Positions 25,124-33,500 of a stretch of 64,000 nucleotides of DNA are shown piece after piece. The notes below the pieces were generated by a model, which saw nothing but the letters and a program-made list of their open reading frames with translations, was not told where the DNA came from and searched no databases. The translations under genes were made by a program, and so were the position numbers. The stretch is taken from positions 1-64,000 of the forward strand of contig JAEWAQ010000052.1 in assembly GCA_023391635.1 (NCBI GenBank), in the 5' to 3' direction. Source of the stretch: Bacillota bacterium (lineage in GTDB: Bacteria > Bacillota > Bacilli > Paenibacillales > Paenibacillaceae). Position 1 is the stretch's first letter. Each line of letters begins with the position of its first letter.

Positions 25124-25156
25124 AAACGGCATGGGGAAAAGCCCTGTGCCGTTTTT
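25124..25156 (+). terminator. Terminator of the LRR/SLH gene
   Basis: AAACGGCATGGGG pairs with CCCTGTGCCGTTT around a short A-rich loop and is followed by TTTTTAC on the plus strand, 17 bp beyond the stop codon. Confidence 0.8.
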
Positions 25157-25162
25157 ACGTCT

Positions 25163-25235
25163 GGTTAGCGACTGCCAGCTACTCTTTGCGCGCTCTGTAA
25201 CCGGGTTTCGCCCGGTTAGCGACTGCCAGCTACTC
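25163..25235. repeat. 22-bp direct repeat flanking a small hairpin
   Basis: GGTTAGCGACTGCCAGCTACTC is present at 25163-25184 and again at 25214-25235, 51 bp apart and identical. Between them AACCGGG (25199-25205) and CCCGGTT (25211-25217) form a hairpin that overlaps the second copy. The gap between the LRR gene and the kinase gene holds these repeats, the terminator, and the phased repeats at 25283-25301, but no gene. Confidence 0.7.
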
Positions 25236-25282
25236 GCCCCTGGCTTAGGCAGCTAGTTCATTTGTATCACGTGCTAGGCCTA

Positions 25283-25301
25283 ATGAAAGAATTATGAAAG
25301 A
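25283..25301. promoter_or_regulatory. Inverted copy of the 11-bp-phased repeat before the kinase gene
   Basis: ATGAAAGA at 25283-25290 and 25294-25301 are 11 bp apart. The whole 19 bp are the exact reverse complement of 22191-22209 in front of the LRR/SLH gene. A TTGACC element starts 3 bp further on and TATTAT at 25330-25335 is a possible -10. The site lies 94 bp before the kinase start and could mediate autoregulation by the response regulator. Confidence 0.6.
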
Positions 25302-25394
25302 TTTTGACCTTTCGTGGGCCACGAATGCCTATTATGCGGTAATATGGAAAAAGAAGCCCCCTCACCAACAGACTGAAGGAGCATCCTGACCGAA

Positions 25395-27134
25395 ATGGAC
25401 GACCGGATCACGCTGTCTTACATCGCCATGGTGGCCGCCGCCATGCTGATGGGTCTCTTGTTGCTGTACGCCATCTTGTATCGGCATGAACGCGGCGTGC
25501 GTTTGTTTGTCTGGGTGCTGGTGTGCCGGGTTGTCTATGCAGGTTGCGCGATTTTGGAAATTCGGGCTGCGACGCTGGCGGACAAACTTTTTTACCGCAG
25601 CATCGAACAGACCTCACTCGTCTTCATGGTCCCGTTGATGATCCTGTTCGTCCTCGACTTATATGGCCAAGATCTGTGGTTGAAGTTGCGAAGAGCAGCG
25701 GCGTTGCTCGGTTTATTCGCCGTTTGGCCTATCCTGATTTGGACGGACTCCAGGTGGCATCTGATTTTCAGCAATACCGCGCTAGTGGACGGGCAACTCA
25801 TCCTTACCCGAACGCCATATGCAATCGCATTTAATATATTGTGTTATGCCATTCTCGCCGGTTGCGTCTTTTTCCTGATACGCTACATCCGCAGCGCCCG
25901 TCCCGAAATTCGCCGCGCCGGCATGTGGATGCTGCTGTTCGGCTGCATTCCTGCCGTGGTGGAGCTCTTGAAATTGGCACTGCCGAGCTTGACGACATGG
26001 CTGCTTCCGTTGTCAGTTTACAGCGGCATCTGCGGCATGCTCATGTTCTGGCTGGCGATTCGCCTCAAGCTGTTCTCGATCGTGCCGCTGGCCAGAAATG
26101 TCATAGTCGATACGATGCAGGAAGGCATGCTGATCGTGAATGAGCGGGGAGACATTGTCGACAGCAATGAGCAGGTTAGGTGGTTGGTGGGTAGCGACGT
26201 GAGCCGCCCCATCTTGGGACGGAACGTGATGGATGTGCTGGCCGCCTGGCCTAAGTGGGCAGCGGCATACGATCGCGCAGAAGCAAGCCAAGTCGAAATT
26301 AACTGCAAAATGCAGGAAGAGAACCGGTCCTATATCGTCAATATTTACCCATTCTTCACGCAGCGCGGACGCAAGCAAGGCATGGTCTCCATTATCGTCG
26401 ACATAACGGAGAAGCAGCGGGCCCTGGAGCAGATCGCCCGCCTGAACCAGATGAAGGATCAACTGTTCACCGCCGTATCCCATGATATCCGCGACCCGCT
26501 CGCCGCACAGGTAAATCTGGTAGAGATTCTGGAAGCGGACAAGCCGTCATTGCCGCCTGAGAGCACCGCAATTATTGACGCGTTAAGCGAACAAATCCGA
26601 AATACGCATGCAACGGTGGAGAACTTGCTGGAGTGGTTTCGCGGCCAGAAGGACGGGATCACGCTTCATCCGGAGCCGATTCGGCTGTCGGATGTCGTTC
26701 AAGAAGCCAGCCGCCTGCTAATTATCAGATGCGAAGCGAAACAAATCGACTTGTATATGGACATTGAAGCGGATCTCAAGGTTAACGCAGATCGTGAAGC
26801 ACTCATCCTGATTGTCCGCAACCTGCTGTCCAATGCCGTCAAATTTTCCAATCGCGGCGGGCGGGTCAATGTAAGCGCGAAGGCGAAGGGCAGCAGCGTG
26901 GAACTCTCGGTTCAAGACTTCGGCGTAGGCATGAGCGAAGAACAAATCCGCCAGGTGTTTGACGATACCCGGTTCGATTCCTCTGTTGGCACAGAAGGGG
27001 AGAAAGGAACCGGCCTGGGACTGCTCGTGAACCGGCAGTTTCTGCGAATGAGCGGCGGCACGATGAAGGTTCGCAGCGAGCCCGGCGTCGGCAGCACTTT
27101 CACGATCGAGTTCGAGAATGGAGGGATCCGGTGA
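25395..27134 (+). CDS. Sensor histidine kinase with N-terminal 7TM domain and PAS
   Basis: Membrane sensor kinase that phosphorylates the response regulator encoded by the next gene. The 579-aa product has seven predicted TM helices in residues 1-225 (the His_kinase_N7TM arrangement), a PAS domain at about 235-345 (MQEGMLIVNERGDIVDSNEQV, ending VDITEKQRA), a HisKA dimerisation helix with the phospho-acceptor in FTAVSHDIRDPLAAQ at about residue 362, and a HATPase with NLLSNAVKFS, DFGVGMS and GTGLGLLV. The ATG at 25395 is 13 nt from GAAGGAG, unusually far; a CTG three codons upstream would be better spaced. The stop overlaps the regulator start by 4 nt. The signal is unknown; the likely target is the upstream LRR/SLH gene. 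Confidence 0.88.
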   Translation: MDDRITLSYIAMVAAAMLMGLLLLYAILYRHERGVRLFVWVLVCRVVYAGCAILEIRAATLADKLFYRSIEQTSLVFMVPLMILFVLDLYGQDLWLKLRRAAALLGLFAVWPILIWTDSRWHLIFSNTALVDGQLILTRTPYAIAFNILCYAILAGCVFFLIRYIRSARPEIRRAGMWMLLFGCIPAVVELLKLALPSLTTWLLPLSVYSGICGMLMFWLAIRLKLFSIVPLARNVIVDTMQEGMLIVNERGDIVDSNEQVRWLVGSDVSRPILGRNVMDVLAAWPKWAAAYDRAEASQVEINCKMQEENRSYIVNIYPFFTQRGRKQGMVSIIVDITEKQRALEQIARLNQMKDQLFTAVSHDIRDPLAAQVNLVEILEADKPSLPPESTAIIDALSEQIRNTHATVENLLEWFRGQKDGITLHPEPIRLSDVVQEASRLLIIRCEAKQIDLYMDIEADLKVNADREALILIVRNLLSNAVKFSNRGGRVNVSAKAKGSSVELSVQDFGVGMSEEQIRQVFDDTRFDSSVGTEGEKGTGLGLLVNRQFLRMSGGTMKVRSEPGVGSTFTIEFENGGIR

Positions 27135-28255
27135 AGGCATTCGTGATCGACGATGAACGCGTCTACCATACGATCATGGAACGATTGCTGTCGCAAATCG
27201 GCGGCGTGGAATTGGTCGGCTGCTATTTGCGCCCTGAGGATGCACTGGAGCAGCTTCGCCACCAAGAGGTGGATATCGCGTTCATCGATATCCAGATCGG
27301 ACAAGATAACGGCCTGGATGCCGCCCGCCTGCTGCGTTCCGTCCATCCTGACCTGGAGATCGTGTTCGTTACCTCTCACAAGGAGTACGCGGCAGATTCC
27401 TTCGAAAGCTACCCGCTTGATTACATGGTCAAGCCGGTGTCCCAAAGCCGGCTGGAGCAGACGATCGTCCGGGCGGCGTCCCGACTGCGCGAGAAATCCC
27501 GGCAAGCCGCTTCCATTGCCGGCAAGCTGAAGGTCAGGGCGCTCGGCGGGCTGGAGGTCAGCGGCGAACGCAGCGGGCCTGTGAAGTGGATCTCGAAAAA
27601 AAGTCTCGAGCTGTTCGCCTTCCTGCTGATGCATCGGGGTCGCAGCGTTTCCAAAGGCCGCATACTGGAGCATATTTTTCCCGACATGCCGCTTAAGAAC
27701 GCGGAGACTTATCTGAATACAGCCGTCTATCAGCTTCGCAAAGCCCTGCAGGAGCATGGATATAAGCACATCGTCGACAATGGCCAAGAGCAATACTGGC
27801 TGCTGCTTGATCAGGTCGAGGTCGATTTCATATCCTTCGAGACACGAGTGTCGCAATTCGGCGCGTTCGTTAACGATGAAATCGAGGACGCGCTGACATG
27901 CGAACGTCAGTATAGCGGCGAATTGTATGAAGACCAAGCCTTTGTATGGTCTGTCGCCGAGCGGACACGCCTGCATGACGCCTATGTCTATTTCGCCAAA
28001 CAGCTAAGCCGATGGCTGCTTGCCCACCGGAGAGCGGAACAAGCTGCCATGATCGTTAAGAAAATCGTACAACGCAACGAACTCGATGAAGAATCGAATT
28101 TCCTGCTGCTGCAAGCTTACGGCGAGTTGAAAGATATCGCGTCGCTTGCGAAGCACTACGAACGCATCTCCTATCTGTATCGGCAGGAATTGACCGCTCC
28201 TCTGCCGGTTGAATTCATCGCGATGTACGAGCGCTATTCGACACTGCATTCGTGA
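27131..28255 (+). CDS. Response regulator with SARP-type output (wHTH plus BTAD)
   Basis: Transcription factor phosphorylated by the adjacent kinase. The 374-aa product has a receiver domain at residues 1-118 (acidic pair at D7/D8, phospho-acceptor D53 in FIDIQIG, T/S in VTSHKEY, K in MVKPVSQ), an OmpR-like winged helix at about 135-225 (KVRALGGLEVSG, FAFLLMHRGRSVSKGRILEHIFP, NTAVYQLRKAL) and a TPR-like bacterial transcriptional activation domain at about 230-370. This REC-SARP form is seen in some Firmicutes. GTG at 27131 overlaps the kinase TGA (GTGA). The 11-bp-phased repeats upstream of both the LRR/SLH gene and the kinase gene are the natural candidate binding sites. Confidence 0.85.
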   Translation: MKAFVIDDERVYHTIMERLLSQIGGVELVGCYLRPEDALEQLRHQEVDIAFIDIQIGQDNGLDAARLLRSVHPDLEIVFVTSHKEYAADSFESYPLDYMVKPVSQSRLEQTIVRAASRLREKSRQAASIAGKLKVRALGGLEVSGERSGPVKWISKKSLELFAFLLMHRGRSVSKGRILEHIFPDMPLKNAETYLNTAVYQLRKALQEHGYKHIVDNGQEQYWLLLDQVEVDFISFETRVSQFGAFVNDEIEDALTCERQYSGELYEDQAFVWSVAERTRLHDAYVYFAKQLSRWLLAHRRAEQAAMIVKKIVQRNELDEESNFLLLQAYGELKDIASLAKHYERISYLYRQELTAPLPVEFIAMYERYSTLHS

Positions 28256-28326
28256 AGAACGACGTCCCTTATCATCCGGTTCGTTCGTGGCGGCCGCTTC
28301 GCCCGCATCCATGCGTCAGCAGTCTT

Positions 28327-28950
28327 TCAGGCCTCGCGCACCGGGAACCGGAGCACCGTTCGCAGCTTGGCCGGTTCCGTCTTGCGTGGGTCCGACAGAT
28401 AGATTTCCCTGTGAATCTTGCTTGTCCGAACATACCCGTTCGCTTCGCAGTAGGCTTCCATCCGCGCGAAGCTCGCCGGTTCGTCGTCGAAGCTGCCGAT
28501 ATGCATCATTTGACAACTCAGGCCATCCGCCGCATGCTCGAACCGGGCTTCCTCCAGGAACGGGTTCGACTTCTTCCTCTTCGTCTTGTCCAGAAACCGG
28601 GCGAATCCTTGTTCCGACAAGAAGTCCGGCTGCCGAATCATGATCGTGTACTTCAAATTGCTTTTGTCCGTCGCGGCCTTGGACCGATCGACCAAGTCCC
28701 ATACGCCCTCCAATGGAAAAACGGTATATTCGTAGTAACCGGCTGGCACGTCATCGCTCTTGTAGGACATTTTCACCGCATAGGTCAGACTGTACAACGC
28801 TTCCGTCGCCTTCGCAAAGTCCTCGCCGTTCGGATCCCCGGAACCGTCGATCATGATGAAGGGTATAACGGGTATCTCCAGCACTTCCGGCTCCGTGCGC
28901 GGCACATAGAAGCGCTTAAAGTCCTTTTTATAATCGACCTTATTGCTCAT
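28327..28950 (-). CDS. GyrI-like small-molecule-binding domain protein
   Basis: Cytoplasmic single-domain protein of the GyrI-like/SRPBCC-like barrel family (YdeE/SbmC relatives), which bind or hydrolyse hydrophobic small molecules. The 207-aa product has FIMIDGSGDPNGEDFAKATEALYSLTYAVKM, the typical family opening, the VFPLEGVWDLVD strand pair and LSCQMMHIGSFDDEPASFARMEAYCEANGY near the end. It is longer than the C-terminal module of AraC-type GyrI proteins and carries no DNA-binding domain. The chosen ATG at 28950 follows GGGAG by 9 nt, while the frame is open 11 codons further. It converges with the response regulator gene, leaving 71 bp without a clear terminator. Confidence 0.8.
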   Translation of the reverse strand: MSNKVDYKKDFKRFYVPRTEPEVLEIPVIPFIMIDGSGDPNGEDFAKATEALYSLTYAVKMSYKSDDVPAGYYEYTVFPLEGVWDLVDRSKAATDKSNLKYTIMIRQPDFLSEQGFARFLDKTKRKKSNPFLEEARFEHAADGLSCQMMHIGSFDDEPASFARMEAYCEANGYVRTSKIHREIYLSDPRKTEPAKLRTVLRFPVREA

Positions 28951-29086
28951 TGCCCATCTCTCCCTAAATCTATTTGATTTCACGGCCAGTATACCATTCG
29001 AATGATGACAACTGCATGGCAGGAGCTGATCTACTTTTCCAAAATATCCGAGCGTCCTCTTATTTCGTCCTCGCTGCGTTTTCCGA

Positions 29087-29113
29087 TGTCACAAATCTAA
29101 GCCTCAATTTGTT
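29087..29113 (+). promoter_or_regulatory. Candidate ECF41-type promoter before the DoxX gene
   Basis: TGTCACA at 29087-29093 matches the conserved -35 motif reported for ECF41 sigma factors. Sixteen bp later TGTT (29110-29113) partly matches the CGTC -10 motif. It lies 32 bp before the DoxX start, and an ECF41 sigma gene is next downstream. The -10 match is weak. Confidence 0.4.
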
Positions 29114-29145
29114 ATATGTGCAAAACGTAAAGGAGCTGAGGAGAA

Positions 29146-29529
29146 ATGAACCTTGCATTGTGGATCGCTGCAGGTTTGCTCGCTGTAGTAGCCCTGGCTA
29201 GCGGCATCAACAAGGTGCTCGTACCCAAGGAGAAACTGGCCAAACTACCTGGTGCGGGATGGGTCGGGGATTTTAGCGTCGGCTTCGTAAAAACTTTGGG
29301 GGTCGTTGAGATCCTGGCTGCAGTAGGTCTGATCCTGCCCGTCGTGCTCGACATCGCGCCAGTCCTGGTGCCGGTGACGGCTGTCGGCTGGATGTTGCTG
29401 ATGATCGGCGCAATCATCGCCCACCTCCGCCACGACGAATCCAAGCTGATCGTGTTGAACTTGATCTATTTTGCGCTTGCAGCATTTATCGTGTGGGGCC
29501 GCTTCGGACCTGAATCTTTCACCGGCTGA
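29146..29529 (+). CDS. DoxX-family membrane protein
   Basis: Small four-helix membrane protein of the DoxX-like family, of uncertain biochemical function and often linked to oxidative or envelope stress. The 127-aa product has four TM helices (residues about 3-20, 47-66, 70-92, 100-118) and the SGINKVLVPKEKL loop after the first helix. A good AAAGGAG...GAGGAG ribosome-binding region precedes the ATG. DoxX proteins are among the usual partners of ECF41 sigma factors. Here the sigma gene follows after 134 bp on the same strand, and an ECF41-like promoter sits upstream. Confidence 0.85.
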   Translation: MNLALWIAAGLLAVVALASGINKVLVPKEKLAKLPGAGWVGDFSVGFVKTLGVVEILAAVGLILPVVLDIAPVLVPVTAVGWMLLMIGAIIAHLRHDESKLIVLNLIYFALAAFIVWGRFGPESFTG

Positions 29530-29663
29530 TCGATCGCTCTTGGCGGCTATGCAAGGCTGCAAGCGCTCAAACAGTCAAAACGGGAAATATTCCGGGAAAA
29601 ATCAAAAAGCTTGTAGAGGATACCACCGGTATGCTTAGATTGAAATGAAAGGGGGTTCAGTGA

Positions 29664-30542
29664 TTGGAACAATTGTACGATCAATATCGAGCGCTGCTAT
29701 TTACGCTGGCGTATCAATTGACAGGCTCTGCGACTGACGCGGAAGATGCGGTGCAGGACGTGTTTGTTAAAGCCTGCGACATACTTCCCGAGCGTTTGGA
29801 GGAGCCTAAGGCGTATTTGTGCAAAATGGTAACCAATCACTGCCTCAACCTGCAGAAATCGGCGCGGAAAAGGCGGGAATTGTACATCGGTCCGTGGCTC
29901 CCCGAACCGATCCGGACGCCGGAGGAGGATACGTTCGAGACGACAGTCATTCGACACGATCTGCTATCGTACGCCATGCTCGTCCTCTTGGAGCGGCTGA
30001 CGCCGGCAGAGCGGACGGTTTTCGTCCTGCGCGAGGCGATGGGCTTCGATTATCCCGAATTAGCAGAACTGCTCGACAAGCGAGAGGCAAACTGCCGTAA
30101 GCTGATGAGCCGGGCAAGAAGCAAGATGGGCATATCCGAGGGAGAGCCGGTCGCGGCCGAAGCGGTCGAGAAGGCATGGGTGAGCCGGTTCATCGCTTCC
30201 CTCAAACAAGGTAACGTCGATCAATTGATGTCCCTGCTGACCGAAGACGTCATTATCGTCTCTGACGGAGGCGGCAAAGTAAACGCGTTCAAGCATCCCG
30301 TGCGTACGCGCGGTCACGTGGCTCGAATTCTGGTCGAAGGGTTACTGGGCAAAATTTCCGACAATCAGGAAAAACTCCACATCGAAGTTGCCCCTATGAA
30401 TGGTGAAACCGGCATCGTTGTTCGTTCGGGGGGCGAACCTTTGGTTGCTATGCTATTGCAACTCCGACACGGAAAACTGGCTGAAATGTACGCCGTAGGA
30501 AATCCGGATAAGCTTGTTCGGGTCGTTCATCCTCGACTTTAG
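29664..30542 (+). CDS. ECF41-group RNA polymerase sigma factor (SigJ type)
   Basis: Extracytoplasmic-function sigma factor with a fused C-terminal regulatory domain. The 292-aa product has sigma region 2 (YDQYRALLFTLAYQLTGSATDAEDAVQDVFV), the ECF41 signature YIGPWLPEP at about residues 74-82, region 4 (LTPAERTVFVLREAMGFDYPELAELLDKREANCRKLMSRAR), and a SnoaL-like C-terminal domain of about 110 residues ending NPDKLVRV. The start is TTG at 29664, 8 nt after AGGGGG. ECF41 sigmas lack a separate anti-sigma factor and the SnoaL-like part does the control. The last 90 bp overlap, on the other strand, the 3' end of the large LRR/SLH gene. Confidence 0.9.
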   Translation: MEQLYDQYRALLFTLAYQLTGSATDAEDAVQDVFVKACDILPERLEEPKAYLCKMVTNHCLNLQKSARKRRELYIGPWLPEPIRTPEEDTFETTVIRHDLLSYAMLVLLERLTPAERTVFVLREAMGFDYPELAELLDKREANCRKLMSRARSKMGISEGEPVAAEAVEKAWVSRFIASLKQGNVDQLMSLLTEDVIIVSDGGGKVNAFKHPVRTRGHVARILVEGLLGKISDNQEKLHIEVAPMNGETGIVVRSGGEPLVAMLLQLRHGKLAEMYAVGNPDKLVRVVHPRL

Positions 30543-33500
30543 CAGCATGACCGCCGCTTCGGCGCGAGTTGCCGTGTCGTTCGGGACGAACTGGTTATGG
30601 CCGCGGCCGCTGACGATGCCGAGCTTGCGGATGGCTTCCACCGCGCCTTTCGCCCACCCGGGGATGTCCATGTCATCGGCGAAGCCTGTGACGGCAGCAT
30701 TCATATCAATTTGGGATTCGAGCGCATGAGCGATCGTCACGGCCATCTCCGCGCGGGTGATGGGCGAATCGGGGCGGAAGCTGCCGTCTTCGTATCCCGT
30801 AATAATACCTGCCCGCACAGCCAGGTCAACCGCCCGCTTCGCCCACCATCCGATCCGCTCGCTGTCCGTAAAGGCACTTGCGGTTCCCTCGCCTTCCAAC
30901 CCTGCAGCTCCGACGAGCATCACGACAAACTCGGCGCGGGTAACCGGATGATCCGGCCGAAAGGTACCGTCCGGGTAGCCTTCTACCAAGCCCTTCAGCA
31001 CAGCTTCGAGAATAGATCGTTCTGCCCAGTGGCCGGCGATATCGGTAAAAGTCTTGTTCCCGGCGACATCCTCAGGAAACTCGGGCGTCACGGGCTCCTC
31101 CGGCAAGGTCGGCTCGTCCGAATTCGCATCATCTGCGTCCCTCTCGGTTCCGTCGCCGCTACCGCTGTCGTCCCGGTCATCCGCTCGCTTCCGGAATCGC
31201 TCGGAAACCGCATAGCTTTCGTTCCCCGCTTGATCCGCCGCGCGAATATGCAAATACCAGTCACCGTCCGCACCACGATGATTCACCAGATTCCCGTTAA
31301 CAAACTCCCGCCAATCGGCTTGCGCATCCAGCGGATCCGATCCGGCAGACCAGACATAGTAGAGAGAAGTCTCGTCGACGCCGCTGCCGTCATCCGTCAC
31401 GGTAACCCGCGTGGAAATGTTCGGCGATGCGCTCTCGCTTCCATCCGGGGCAACCTGAATCGCAGGCTCCGTCCTGTCCACGCGGATACGAAGCTTTTCC
31501 ACGATTTCGTTGTCCGCTTCATCCTTGGCCTTCACCCACAGCGGGTGATCCCCTTCCTCCGAAATCGTCAGCGGCTCCGTGTAAGGAACCCATATCACTC
31601 CTTCATCCAACGAATACACGACGGAAGTGACGGTCAGCCCTTGAGTATGCCCGGCATAGACGTCGGCGGTGACACTGCGATTCGTCCATGCCCCGCTGAT
31701 GTATTCTTCTTGATCATCGTCGGCATAGGTCAGCTTGGGTTCCACCATTAAACCGCTTCTGCTGATCTTCACCGTCTCCTCGGCGATGTCGCTTGTATCC
31801 CCCAATTCATCGATCGCCTGCGCTTGGATGATTGTCGTTCCTTCTGCTGTGACTTTCAAAACAATGGGCAGATCGCCATAAGGATAATATTGCCATCCTG
31901 CATCGCCGACTTTGACACGAATCATCTGCACCTCGTTTAACCTCTCGTCTGCTGATTCATGCTCAATGGTTACGTTCACTTCAGCTGCCTTCGTCCATCC
32001 TACCGAATCGAGCGTGATTGCAGGTTCTGTCGGTTTGCCGCCGTCGACGGTTAAATCGATTGTCCGCGATTCACCGAATAAGGAAATGGTAATGACCGCC
32101 TTCCCTCCTCTTACAGCGGTAACGATTCCTTGATCCACGCTGGCGATTTCGGGATTCACCGAATAGGTGGCGATATCCGCAGCGGTATACGTTTCATGAT
32201 TCTCATGCGTCGCGTTCACCGTGATCTCTGTCGATTCGTCGAGGTCCAACACGTCCTTGGCGATGTCGGCATCCCATGATAGGATCGGGTTTTGCCATTG
32301 CAGGAATGGCATAGTTTGTTCATTGTATTGGTACCACGCATTCGTGAAATCCCAATCAGCAAACGTGTCCCGCGCCGTTAATTCATCTGCTGTCTTGGGC
32401 GTGCCAATCCCGTTGTCCGGCGGCGTCCCCGCATATGCGCTCTCGTTCCAATAGGAGCTGTCTATTTCAATCGGAGCCCCTGTAGAAGCCGCATTTTCAC
32501 CTACCAATCCGCCGACGTCCGCCGCACCTGTCACCTCACCAGCAGCATAAGAATGGATGACTTCAATCGCGCTGCCGGAATTGGTACGGTTATACCCGAT
32601 CAAACCGCCCGCATATTGTTCTTCTCCGTAGACTTCACCCGTTGCATAAGAATCCTCAATCCTGATCGTGCCGCCCGGCAAGGAGAAGTTCCTCCCTACC
32701 AAACCACCCGCTTGTTTTTGACCTGTGACTTTGCCTGCCGCATAAGAACCGATAATTTCATTCGTACTGCCGGCATTAGCCGTCTCGTTATTTCCGATCA
32801 AGCCCCCCACCTGCGCATTGCCTGTGACCTCGCCCAACGCGTATGAGTAACGAATCGTTTTCGTCGCGCCATGACTGCCTTGATTGTCTCCTACCAAGCC
32901 GCCTACATAGTCAGCACCTGATACGTTAACAGCAGCGAATGATGAGGTGATCGCGGCGCCATAATTATTTCCCACCAAACCGCCGACTCTGTTCTCGCCA
33001 CCCACAGTGCCTCCGTTGACCGAGCCGTTCTCGATAACCCCGAAGTTGATCCCTGCCAGACCGCCAACGTAGTTCCCTCCGCTAATGGCGACATGGTCCA
33101 GCCGGACGTTGCGGACCGTGCCGGTCGCCCCTACAGCAGCAAACAACCCTTGATAATTGCCGGCCCGGTTAATGGTCAATCCTGTAATGGCGTGTCCGTC
33201 TCCGTCGAAGCTGCCGTTAAAAGGAACATTATGATTCGACGGGTTGTACGCTTCTGCGATCGGCGCCCAGCCTTCTCCTGATTGATAATCCGATAAATCA
33301 ATACCGGCTCCAAGCTTGTAGTGAGCCTGAAGATCATGGCGCACCGCATCCAGCTGTTCCGGCATCAGGATGATGTATGGATCTTCCCCTGTTCCTGAGC
33401 CGCCTGCATAAGTATTTAACGGTCCGAAGGCATGATGATTCGCTTCGGCATACGCCCTGGCCGACGCTCCGGTATAACCCCGCAACACAAATTCCGCAGC

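Noticed and set aside
26912..27976. 354-codon open frame on the minus strand
   Set aside because: It is antisense to the kinase end and the response regulator, both of which have complete catalytic and receiver motifs.
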